Source: Mycolicibacterium vulneris
Lineage (GTDB): Bacteria > Actinomycetota > Actinomycetes > Mycobacteriales > Mycobacteriaceae
Direction of reading: 5' to 3'
Assembly (NCBI RefSeq): GCF_002104765.1
Contig: NZ_NCXM01000019.1
Location: 1 to 64,000 of the forward strand
Length of the DNA stretch: 64,000 nucleotides
Below the pieces are notes generated by a model. It saw only the letters and a list, made by a program, of their open reading frames with translations, made no database searches and was not told where the DNA came from. The translations under genes were made by a program, and so were the position numbers. Below are positions 7,940-15,587 of the stretch, piece after piece; position 1 is the stretch's first letter, and every line of letters starts with the position of its first letter.

Positions 7940-10452
7940 AAGCAGGGCCGGCGATCACGGCCACGGCGAGCAGGCTGCGGGGGTTCAGCCTGCGTGAGCT
8001 CGCCACCCATCGCCGCCGCACGTTCGCGTCGATCGCGGTAATGGCCGTCTCGGCAACGTATTTGGTTTCGGTGTTCGGAATCTTCGGGTCGATCACCGGA
8101 TCGGTCAGCCGGCTGGCCGACGGGATCGCCGGCGTCGCCGCGCTCGAGGTCTCCGGCATCACCGACGCCGGATTTCCCGACTCGATGCTGGCCGAGGTGG
8201 CCGCGGTCCCGGGCGTCGCCACCGCGGCGCCGATGATCCGGACGTCGGCATCCACCCCGTCGGGGCCGGTGCTGCTGCTGGGCGCGGATGCGAGCACCGC
8301 CGTTCTGGGTGGCGCCCTCAGGGACGCGCTACAACAGGGGGGCGCCCAGCCCCTGCAGGCGTCGCCCTCGACGCCGGCGGGAGTTCGGGTCGGACCGCGC
8401 GTCGGCTATGCGAAAGGCCAGGAATTCCAACTGGGTTCGGCATCGGTCACGGTCACCGACGTGCTCGCGGGCAAGCAATACGCGGACCTCAACGGCGGGC
8501 ACTACGTGCTGGCGCCGCTAGCCTTGGCGCAGAACGCCGCCGGCCGCACCGGCCAACTCGACTCGATCCTGATCGCCACGAAGGCCGGTGCCGACCTCGG
8601 CGCGGTGCGCGCGGCGGTCAGCGGCGCCGTGCACGGCCGGGCGATCGTCGCGGCTCCCAGCTTCCGGGCGGCCCGGGCCGGCGACGGTGTCAGGCTGATG
8701 AACTACATGGCCCTGCTGGGCGCCGCGGTCGCGTTGGTGGTCGGCGCGTTTTTGATCTACACCACGATGACGATGGCGATCACCCAGCGGCGGCCGGTTA
8801 TCTCGATGCTGCGCGCGATTGGCGGCCGGCGCGTCACCATCGTCGGCGACATGCTCGCCGAGGCCGCGATTCTCGGGCTGATCGGCGGAGCCATCGGGTC
8901 CGGCGTGGGAATTGTGGCGGGTCACATCGCGATTGGCCGGCTGCCGCCGGCGGTGACACAGGGGCTCGAAGCCCGCGTCCAGTATTGGCTGCCCGGTTAT
9001 GCGATACCGCTGGCGCTGGCGGTGACGGCACTCACCAGCGTGGCGGCGTCGGCGATGGCAGCACGGCAAGTGTACAAGGTCTCACCGATCGAGGCGCTGG
9101 CCCCGGTGGGGGTCTCGGCGGCCGACGTGGTGCCCCGCTGGCTGCGCATCGCCTGTGGCGTCGGGGCGGTCGCGGTGTTGGCGGCGTCGACGTCGATCGT
9201 GACCGGCCAGCGCGGCAGCTACGCGGTCGTCGCGATGGCCGCCCTGCTGGGCGCCGAGATCGCCCTGGGCTTCGCGCTCACCGTTCCCATCGTCAAGGCC
9301 ACGGCGGCGACGGCGCGTTTGTTCGGATCGGTCGGGGCACTCGCGGCGGCCACGATCCGGCGTGCGCCGCGCCGGGTATGGGCGACGGTGATGACCGTGC
9401 TCATCGGGGTGCTCACCACCGTCGTGATCACCGGTACGAACGCCGACATGATCCGATCGGCGCGGGACATCTTGTCGCCGGTCGCCGACGCCGACGTCTG
9501 GGTGAGCGCAGACCCTCCCGACGGTTACCCCACCGACGTTCTGCCACAAGGCATTTCCGACAAGGTCGGCACACTCCCGGGCGTGGCGCAGGTGACCGAA
9601 GGCGCGTTCGGGTTCGCCGTCGTCGGCGGTACCCGCGTCCTGCTCGACGGGTTCTCCCCCGGCAGCCACGATGCGCTCTTCCGGGCTCTCGGCGAGCGAG
9701 TGCGCGCCGAGGTGCTCGCCGGCAGGGGCGTGGTGCTCACGCAGAATCTGGGCGCGATTCTGCACGTCCGGGCCGGCGAGCAACTGCGGCTGCAGACACC
9801 GCACGGCCCGCGCGAGACGCCCGTGCTGGCCCTGGTGCCGTTCTTCTCGACCGTCATCGGCACGGTCGGGATCGACCTCGATCACCTGCGGGCCTGGTTC
9901 GATCGCCCGGCGGCGACGACGCTGCAGATCGCCGCTGCCCCGGGGGTGAATCGGCAGCGGCTGCTGGCCACCGTCCGCGAGGCGGTGCCGGCGCCGAATC
10001 ACGTGTACGACGGTCGCGCGGCGCTGGCGGGGCTGGAAGCTCCGCTGCATCAGAGCATGTTCATCGCCAACGCGGTGTGGGTCATCGTCGTGGTGGTGGC
10101 CGGGGTCGCACTGCTCAACACGTTGACGCTGTCGGTGATGGAACGCAGGCGCGAAATCGGTGTGCTGCGCGCAATGGGCGCCAGCCGGCGCTTCGCATTG
10201 CGGATGGTCCTGGCCGAGGCGGCCGGAATCGGCGTTGTCGGTGGCGTTTTGGGGCTCGCGCTGGGGCTGACGGACCAATGGCTGTTCAGCCGTATCAGCG
10301 GGGACGTGATGAATTTCGAAGTCGGCTTTCGGCTGAGTCCGCTGGCGCTCGCCTTCACGCTCGGGGCTCTGGCGATCAGCCTGCTCGGCTCCCTGCCTCC
10401 GGCACGGCGGGCGGCGCAGCTCAACATCATCGCGGCGGTCAGCGTCGAGTGA
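7936..10452 (+). CDS. FtsX-like/MacB-type ABC permease
   Basis: 838 residues from the GTG at 7936, which overlaps the ATPase stop by 4 bp. The protein has two FtsX-type halves. Each has a membrane anchor (the first near residues 35-60), a large extracytoplasmic segment and a three-helix block. The blocks are VALVVGAFLIYTTMTMA with its two following helices, and near the C-terminus VWVIVVVVAGVALLNTLTLSVMERRREIGVLRA. The MERRREIGVLRAMGAS motif is diagnostic for these permeases. The 3' end overlaps the convergent methyltransferase gene by 14 bp. Substrate unknown. Confidence 0.9.
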   Translation: MKAGPAITATASRLRGFSLRELATHRRRTFASIAVMAVSATYLVSVFGIFGSITGSVSRLADGIAGVAALEVSGITDAGFPDSMLAEVAAVPGVATAAPMIRTSASTPSGPVLLLGADASTAVLGGALRDALQQGGAQPLQASPSTPAGVRVGPRVGYAKGQEFQLGSASVTVTDVLAGKQYADLNGGHYVLAPLALAQNAAGRTGQLDSILIATKAGADLGAVRAAVSGAVHGRAIVAAPSFRAARAGDGVRLMNYMALLGAAVALVVGAFLIYTTMTMAITQRRPVISMLRAIGGRRVTIVGDMLAEAAILGLIGGAIGSGVGIVAGHIAIGRLPPAVTQGLEARVQYWLPGYAIPLALAVTALTSVAASAMAARQVYKVSPIEALAPVGVSAADVVPRWLRIACGVGAVAVLAASTSIVTGQRGSYAVVAMAALLGAEIALGFALTVPIVKATAATARLFGSVGALAAATIRRAPRRVWATVMTVLIGVLTTVVITGTNADMIRSARDILSPVADADVWVSADPPDGYPTDVLPQGISDKVGTLPGVAQVTEGAFGFAVVGGTRVLLDGFSPGSHDALFRALGERVRAEVLAGRGVVLTQNLGAILHVRAGEQLRLQTPHGPRETPVLALVPFFSTVIGTVGIDLDHLRAWFDRPAATTLQIAAAPGVNRQRLLATVREAVPAPNHVYDGRAALAGLEAPLHQSMFIANAVWVIVVVVAGVALLNTLTLSVMERRREIGVLRAMGASRRFALRMVLAEAAGIGVVGGVLGLALGLTDQWLFSRISGDVMNFEVGFRLSPLALAFTLGALAISLLGSLPPARRAAQLNIIAAVSVE

Positions 10453-11062
10453 GGACGGCGAATCCCTGCAGATGGGGTTTGCACGGGAAGGGCACCGGCG
10501 TTCGCGGAATGCTGTGCAGCGCGGTGGTATCGAATCCCGCCGCGGCAATAGCGTCGAGGGTCCGCCGGTTCGGCTCACAACCACCGGCCAGCCACGACCA
10601 CGGCTTGGCGATGAGGTCCTGGAATCGGCCCATCGCTCCATCCCCGCGCACGTGCTCGAGGACGACGAGCCTGCCCCCGGGCGTCAGCACCCGCCGGATC
10701 TCGCCGAGGGTGGCGGCCACGTCGTCGACCGAGCACAACACCAGGCCGATATGTACGGAGTCGAAACTGTTCTCCGGGAAGGGAATCGACTCACCGGTCC
10801 CCTCGACGATGTCGACCGCGATGCCGCGGCGGAAAGCGAGCCGCGCGGCCATCCGCCGGAATGACGCGTCGGGTTCCACGGCGGCGACCGACGTCACCGC
10901 GGCGGGCAGAAACGTCAGGTCGGTCCCGGGCCCGAGGCCGACCATCAACAGCCGGCCGGTCGCGTTGCTCAGCGCGGCCCGTCGATACCGGTGGTAGAAC
11001 AGCCGGTCGAAAATCGGCTGGCCGTATCGGTAGACGTATGGAAACAGGACATTTCGGATCAT
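10439..11062 (-). CDS. Class I SAM-dependent methyltransferase (UbiE-like)
   Basis: 207 residues. The SAM-binding loop is LLMVGLGPGTDLTFLP (motif I, about residues 38-53), with the acidic residue at the end of strand 2 in VAAVEPD. Further motifs are NSFDSVHIGLVLCSVDD and RRVLTPGGRLVVLEHV, typical of menaquinone/ubiquinone-type and small-molecule methyltransferases. The start ATG at 11062 overlaps the DUF4389 stop as ATGA. It is the last gene of the sigL-led operon, suggesting it modifies a product of the upstream monooxygenase; the substrate is not visible. Confidence 0.87.
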   Translation of the reverse strand: MIRNVLFPYVYRYGQPIFDRLFYHRYRRAALSNATGRLLMVGLGPGTDLTFLPAAVTSVAAVEPDASFRRMAARLAFRRGIAVDIVEGTGESIPFPENSFDSVHIGLVLCSVDDVAATLGEIRRVLTPGGRLVVLEHVRGDGAMGRFQDLIAKPWSWLAGGCEPNRRTLDAIAAAGFDTTALHSIPRTPVPFPCKPHLQGFAVLTRR

Positions 11063-11652
11063 CGGCCACCCAAATCCATGCGGAACGGCGGATATTCGTC
11101 GCGCATCAACGACACGTAGGCCGCCACCCGGTACCGCCAGCGCACCATGCCCATGAGCAGATCGAAGATGCCCTGCGGGATCGTTCCGGTGGACAACAAC
11201 GTCAGCGCGGAGACGATGCACAGCACCTGCAGCGGCGCCTCCATCGACCAGCACAGCAGCACCTGCGGGATCGCCAGCAGCCACTTCACCAGCACCGCCC
11301 CGTTTTTCAGCCGCTCCGGGTATTCGACCGCGAGATCACCGGGATAGTCGGGCCGAGACGCAAGGGTGAACGGCGGGTACTGGTCGGTGCTGTTCATCGG
11401 GAACCGGTAGTTCATCACCCGCCAGGACCAGCGCAGCACCCCGACGTTGAAATCGAAGAGCGGCCGCGGATATCGCCCGGTGCACAGGATGGCCACGCCG
11501 GCGGCGACGGTCGCGAGGGGATACACCAGGTAGAGCAGTATCAGAATCGGGTAGTGCGGCAGGGCCAGCACGCACCACTTCACCAGCCACAGCCAGCGGG
11601 AGGGCGCATCTAAATCGCCTCGCACAGTTACGGAATCGGCCGGGTGGTTCAC
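11059..11652 (-). CDS. DUF4389-domain membrane protein with two internal repeats
   Basis: 197 residues from a GTG at 11652 that overlaps the monooxygenase stop as GTGA. Hydrophobic helices are visible near residues 20-55 (VKWCVLALPHYPILILLYLV) and 115-150 (LVKWLLAIPQVLLCW). The protein contains two copies of a pattern: YPRPLFDFNVGVLRWSWRV ending in DQYPPF, and IPQGIFDLLMGMVRWRYRV ending in DEYPPF. This is the tandem DUF4389 arrangement. Function is unknown for the family. Its place between an FAD monooxygenase and a methyltransferase suggests a membrane-associated modification system under SigL. Confidence 0.82.
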   Translation of the reverse strand: MNHPADSVTVRGDLDAPSRWLWLVKWCVLALPHYPILILLYLVYPLATVAAGVAILCTGRYPRPLFDFNVGVLRWSWRVMNYRFPMNSTDQYPPFTLASRPDYPGDLAVEYPERLKNGAVLVKWLLAIPQVLLCWSMEAPLQVLCIVSALTLLSTGTIPQGIFDLLMGMVRWRYRVAAYVSLMRDEYPPFRMDLGGR

Positions 11653-12866
11653 GGGCTCGACGGGATCTTGGCCACTACCCCCAAGTTTCGGCTGATTTGA
11701 GCTGACATCCGGCGGTGACTCGTGACGCGCAGGAACGTCGTCAGCGCCGAGGCCTGCACCCGGTCCGAGATCAGCGCGGCCGGCCTCAGCACGGATTCTC
11801 CGTGTGACACCGGCAGCGACGCCATCCACGAGACGGCCATGACTTTGCGGCGCCGGGTCTTCTCGTACCACCGCAGCGCGCGCGAAACATCGGTGCCGCG
11901 GCCGGTTGTCCCGCGACGCACGTCCGCCAGCGCCTTGCACAGCACCATCGTGTCGAGCAGGGCCTGGTTGGTCCCCTGCGCCAGGGTGGGCGGCATCGTG
12001 TGTGCGGCATCGCCGAGCAACGTGACCGGGCCACGGCCCGCGCGCGGAATCGGATGCCGAAAATGTGGGAACGGCGAGCGGGCCAGATCGTCGTCGGTCA
12101 ACGTCGCGAGCACCCGATCGACCGGGTCGGACCATCCGGAGAAGTGTGACCGGATCAGCTCGATCGGACGCTGCGGCCTGACGAAGTCATACGACCACGG
12201 CAGGTCGAACCACCACTGCACGTCGGTGCCGCCGGCCGGCCACAGGCCGAGGTTGCCGTGCGCACCGATGATCATGAGCCCGGCATCGGAGTCCGCGACC
12301 TCCGGGACGGCGGCCAGCCCCTGCCAGCTGCACCAGCCGGTGGGCCGAGCGCCTTGCGCGCCAACACATTCGCGCACCACCGAGTGCAGCCCGTCGGCGC
12401 CGATCAACACGTCGCCCTCGACCGTGGAGCCGTCGCCGAAGTCGACGCGGACGCCGTCGCCCGTGCCGGCCAACGCGATAACCCGGGAGTTGCACCGGAT
12501 GCGCTCGGTCGGAAACCCGTCCAGCAGCCGGTCCAGCAGAACGCGACGCGGAACCATTCGGACGGGGGCGCCCAGTCGCCGCGCCATCGTGGTCACGTCC
12601 AGGGTGGCGAGCCTGCGCCCGGTGGACGTCACGGCCCGCACGCTGGCCAGCCGCCGGCCGGCACCGTCCATGTCGACACCCAGCTGGCCCAGGACCGAAT
12701 CACCGTTGGACCAGATGGTCACCGCACCGCCGGCGGCCCGCACATCGGGGCGCCGCTCGAACACGGTGACGTCGTGTCCGTCGCGCAGCAATCCGCGGGC
12801 GGCGGAGATGCCGGCAACGCCGGCGCCCACAACGAGCACCCGCAGCGCACGCGCGTAGCCGGACAC
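11649..12866 (-). CDS. FAD-dependent monooxygenase, PHBH family
   Basis: 405 residues. The N-terminal dinucleotide fold is VLVVGAGVAGISAARGL. The DG motif is DVLIGADGLHSVVRE near residue 155, and the third FAD motif is VTLLGDAAHTMPPTLAQG near residue 290. Together they define class A flavoprotein hydroxylases (p-hydroxybenzoate hydroxylase group). Members hydroxylate aromatic or polyketide rings using NAD(P)H. It starts 14 bp after rslA on the same strand and is coupled to the DUF4389 gene, so it belongs to the SigL operon. The substrate cannot be told from sequence. Confidence 0.88.
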   Translation of the reverse strand: MSGYARALRVLVVGAGVAGISAARGLLRDGHDVTVFERRPDVRAAGGAVTIWSNGDSVLGQLGVDMDGAGRRLASVRAVTSTGRRLATLDVTTMARRLGAPVRMVPRRVLLDRLLDGFPTERIRCNSRVIALAGTGDGVRVDFGDGSTVEGDVLIGADGLHSVVRECVGAQGARPTGWCSWQGLAAVPEVADSDAGLMIIGAHGNLGLWPAGGTDVQWWFDLPWSYDFVRPQRPIELIRSHFSGWSDPVDRVLATLTDDDLARSPFPHFRHPIPRAGRGPVTLLGDAAHTMPPTLAQGTNQALLDTMVLCKALADVRRGTTGRGTDVSRALRWYEKTRRRKVMAVSWMASLPVSHGESVLRPAALISDRVQASALTTFLRVTSHRRMSAQISRNLGVVAKIPSSP

Positions 12867-12880
12867 GCTGGCTCCGATCC

Positions 12881-13600
12881 CTACAGCGAGCGTTGCAGCA
12901 GCAACTGGCCACTATCGGCGGCCACCACCTGCACGGCGGCGATCTGATCGATCGGGGTAGAGATCGCGCCCGCGGGCGTCGCGGTGTGGCCGGGCAGGGC
13001 CACCCAGGTCGCCAGCCGGGTCTGGCTGCCGTCACGCCCCACCACGACCATCGCCAGCGTGTCGTGGTGCGCGGTCAGCGGGGCCAGGCACACGCAGCGC
13101 AGGTCGATCGACGTCCCCCAGTGCTGGCTGCTGACGGCGACCGTCGACGTCAGCAGGCTGGTGCCCACCTGAGCCATCGGCTCCGACGATGCAGTCACCT
13201 GCTGGGACGGAGTCGACGACCACCCCTCAAGACCGACGAACACCCCGATGGCCAGCACCGCGGCCGCGGCCGCCGACGCCACCCAGGTCACTACCCGGGT
13301 GCGGCGCCGGCGCCAACGAACCGTCGCCAGCAGGGACGGGAGCAATTTTGGAGACATCTCCGGGGCCGGACCGGACTGGTCGATGGCGGCCACTTCGTCG
13401 CCGTCGAGCTGGGACAGCAGCGCCGGAACGCCACTGAGGTCGGCGACGGCCTCCCGGCAGGGCGGGCAGTGTGCCATGTGCGTCTCGAATTCGCGGCGTT
13501 GCGCGGCCGACAAGGAGCCCAACACGTATGCGGCATCCCACATCGCGTAGCGGTCTTCGGGAGGGCCGAGATCCTGCACCGGCGTCCTCATTTCATCCAT
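12881..13600 (-). CDS. rslA: Zinc-associated anti-sigma factor RslA
   Basis: 239 residues from ATG 13600 (a GTG at 13609 is also possible; the GAGGGG upstream fits the ATG better). The cytosolic N-terminal domain has the ZAS motif H41-x3-C45-x2-C48 in HMAHCPPC. This motif coordinates zinc and releases the sigma factor under oxidation in the M. tuberculosis homologue. One membrane helix (VVTWVASAAAAAVLAIGVFVG) is near residue 105, followed by an extracytoplasmic domain with LRCVCLAP. It lies directly after sigL (30 bp), the usual order for an ECF sigma factor and its cognate anti-sigma. Confidence 0.93.
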   Translation of the reverse strand: MDEMRTPVQDLGPPEDRYAMWDAAYVLGSLSAAQRREFETHMAHCPPCREAVADLSGVPALLSQLDGDEVAAIDQSGPAPEMSPKLLPSLLATVRWRRRRTRVVTWVASAAAAAVLAIGVFVGLEGWSSTPSQQVTASSEPMAQVGTSLLTSTVAVSSQHWGTSIDLRCVCLAPLTAHHDTLAMVVVGRDGSQTRLATWVALPGHTATPAGAISTPIDQIAAVQVVAADSGQLLLQRSL

Positions 13601-13630
13601 TCTTCTCACCCCTCAAGCATTCGGAGGCCC

Positions 13631-14176
13631 TCATCGGGTAACCCCGAGTTCCTGCAGAGTGAGTCGCAACGCCCGCACGGCATAGTGTAGTCGCGACTTC
13701 ACCGTTCCCTCGGCGATGCCGAGGTCTGCAGCAGTCTGTGTGGTGGTCCAACCGCGGTAGTAGGACCGCTCGATCACCGCTCGGTGCTCGGCGGACAGCT
13801 GGGCCATCGCGTCCGCTATCAGCAACCGGTCCAGCGCCGCATTGACCTCATCCGGCGTGGACTGCTCGGGTGCCCCCGATACGTCCGTGGAGCCGACGAC
13901 GTTGCGAAACCGCGCGCTGCGCCGATCGTCGATGATCATGTTGCGGGCCACGGTAAACAACCACGCCCGCGCCGAGCGCTCGGTGTCGCCGACGACCTCG
14001 GGGTGCTGCCATGCCCGCAGCAGCGTCTCCTGGACCACGTCCTCGGACTGGCTGGCGTCCCCCGTCAGCCGCAACGCGTAACGCCACAGAACCGCGGCGT
14101 GTTCGTCGTACAGCGCCTTCATCAGAGCGGCCTCGGCAGCCCCGGACGCCTTCCCAGTGCCAGCAACCCGAGCCAC
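13631..14176 (-). CDS. sigL: ECF sigma factor SigL
   Basis: 181 residues from a GTG. Region 2 is YDEHAAVLWRYALRLTGD to RAWLFTVARNMIIDDRRSAR. Region 4 is LSAEHRAVIERSYYRGWTTTQTAADLGIAEGTVKSRLHYAVRAL, whose helix-turn-helix reads the -35 element. It lies between map and rslA as in M. tuberculosis, where SigL controls cell-envelope and secreted-protein genes. A strong Shine-Dalgarno GGAGGTGA is at 14181-14188. A promoter of the type SigL itself recognises lies just upstream, consistent with autoregulation. Confidence 0.95.
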   Translation of the reverse strand: MARVAGTGKASGAAEAALMKALYDEHAAVLWRYALRLTGDASQSEDVVQETLLRAWQHPEVVGDTERSARAWLFTVARNMIIDDRRSARFRNVVGSTDVSGAPEQSTPDEVNAALDRLLIADAMAQLSAEHRAVIERSYYRGWTTTQTAADLGIAEGTVKSRLHYAVRALRLTLQELGVTR

Positions 14177-14195
14177 TCGATCACCTCCGACTACT

Positions 14196-14223
14196 GAAAC
14201 GAGGCGAGTCGGCGTTTAGTTCA
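14196..14223 (-). promoter_or_regulatory. SigL-type autoregulatory promoter
   Basis: On the minus strand TGAACT (14218-14223) is followed after exactly 16 bases by CGTTTC (14196-14201). The ECF consensus reported for SigL is close to TGAACC-N16/17-CGTgtc. Transcription would start about 10 bases upstream of the ribosome site and read sigL, rslA and the three downstream genes. Confidence 0.65.
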
Positions 14224-14235
14224 ACGCTAGCCCTG

Positions 14236-15039
14236 CTACGAGGGCAAAGTCAGGATGCGCGGACCGCCGTCGGTGACCGCGACGGTGTGCTCCCAGTGTG
14301 CCGCGCGTGATCCGTCGGTGGTGGTGACCGTCCACTGGTCGTCGAGCACCACGGTCTTGCCGGTTCCCAGCGTCAGCATGGGTTCGATGGCCAGCACCGA
14401 GCCGGCGGCCAACAGGGGGCCGCGCCCAGGCGAGCCCTCGTTGGGCAGGAACGGATCCATGTGCATCTGGCGGCCGATGCCGTGGCCGCCGTAACCCTCG
14501 ACGATCCCGAAGGCACGCGAATGGCGGGCCGCGGCGTCGCGCGTGCCCATCTCGATGGCGTGCGACACGTCGGTCAGCCGGTTACCGGGCACCATCGCCG
14601 CGATCCCGGCCTCCAGCGATTCCCTGGTCGCCTGGGACAGCGCCTCGTCGGCCGCGTCCAGCGTCCCGACCCCGAAGGTGATCGCGGCGTCGCCGTGCCA
14701 GCCGTCCAGCACCGCGCCGCAGTCGATCGACACCAGGTCACCGGGTGCGAGGATCTCGGCGGCCGACGGGATCCCGTGCACCACCCGCTCGTTGACCGAC
14801 GCGCAGATGGACGCGGGGTAGCCGTGGTAGCCCAGGAACGACGGCACCGCGCCGGCGTCGCGGATCACCGATTCGGCGATTTCGTCCAGGGTCAGCGTCG
14901 ACACCCCGGAAACCGCGGCCGCGCGCACCGCCTGCAACGCGGCCGCGACCACCGCGCCCGCCGCGGCCATGGCGTCGAGTTCGCCGGCACTGCGCTGCGG
15001 CACCACCTTGCGACTCCGCAGCCGCGCCAGCGGGTTCAT
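14236..15039 (-). CDS. map: Methionine aminopeptidase, type I
   Basis: 267 residues with the pita-bread fold motifs. They include SICASVNERVVHGIP, the metal ligands in SIDCGAVLDGWHGDAA (two Asp), the His in GYGGHGIGRQMH, and Glu in LAIEPML and AHWEHTV. The enzyme removes the initiator Met from nascent proteins. It follows adk by 2 bp on the minus strand in the secY-adk-map order conserved across actinobacteria. No SH3-binding extension typical of the longer MapB is seen, so it matches the shorter MapA form. Confidence 0.95.
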   Translation of the reverse strand: MNPLARLRSRKVVPQRSAGELDAMAAAGAVVAAALQAVRAAAVSGVSTLTLDEIAESVIRDAGAVPSFLGYHGYPASICASVNERVVHGIPSAAEILAPGDLVSIDCGAVLDGWHGDAAITFGVGTLDAADEALSQATRESLEAGIAAMVPGNRLTDVSHAIEMGTRDAAARHSRAFGIVEGYGGHGIGRQMHMDPFLPNEGSPGRGPLLAAGSVLAIEPMLTLGTGKTVVLDDQWTVTTTDGSRAAHWEHTVAVTDGGPRILTLPS

Positions 15040-15041
15040 CC

Positions 15042-15587
15042 CTACTTGCCCAGCGCCTGCAGCGCGCGGGCGAACACTTCGTCCAAGGTGCCGATGGCGT
15101 CGACCGTCTTGAGCTCGTGGCTGTAGTAATCCAGCAGCGGCGCCGTCTCGTCGCGGTAGATCTTCATCCGGTTCAGGATGATGTCTTCGGTGTCGTCGGC
15201 GCGGCCGCGGCCCTTCAGCCGCTGCAGCAGCTCGTCCTCCGAGACCCGGAATTCCAGCACCGCGTCGATGTCGGTTCCCCGGCGTCCCAGCATGTCGTGC
15301 AGGGCCTTGGCCTGCTCGATCGAGCGCGGGTAGCCGTCCAGGATGAAACCGTTCGCCGCGTCGGGCTCGTTCAGCCGGTCGTCGACGAGCTGGTTGGTCA
15401 GCTCCGAGGGCACCAGGTCGCCGGCGTCCAGGTAGCGCTTGGCCTCCAGGCCGAGTTTGGTCCCGTTCTCGATATTGCTGCGGAACAGTTCGCCGGTGGA
15501 AATCTGCGGAATCCCCAGCTTCTCGGAGAGCTTCTGGGCCTGCGTTCCCTTACCGGCCCCCGGCGGCCCCAGCAAAACGACTCTCAC
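15042..15587 (-). CDS. adk: Adenylate kinase
   Basis: 181 residues, the short form lacking the large LID insertion, as usual in mycobacteria. The P-loop is LLGPPGAGKGTQA at residues 5-17. GIPQISTGELFR binds AMP, GFILDGYPRSIEQA is the NMP-bind signature, and GRGRADDTEDI is the reduced LID. It interconverts ATP+AMP and 2 ADP. The GTG start overlaps the secY stop by 4 bases (15584-15587). Confidence 0.97.
   Translation of the reverse strand: MRVVLLGPPGAGKGTQAQKLSEKLGIPQISTGELFRSNIENGTKLGLEAKRYLDAGDLVPSELTNQLVDDRLNEPDAANGFILDGYPRSIEQAKALHDMLGRRGTDIDAVLEFRVSEDELLQRLKGRGRADDTEDIILNRMKIYRDETAPLLDYYSHELKTVDAIGTLDEVFARALQALGK

Noticed and set aside
9082..10641. 519-codon minus-strand frame opposite the FtsX-like permease
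   Set aside because: Arg/Gln/His-rich peptide without motifs; the permease on the other strand has unmistakable motifs.
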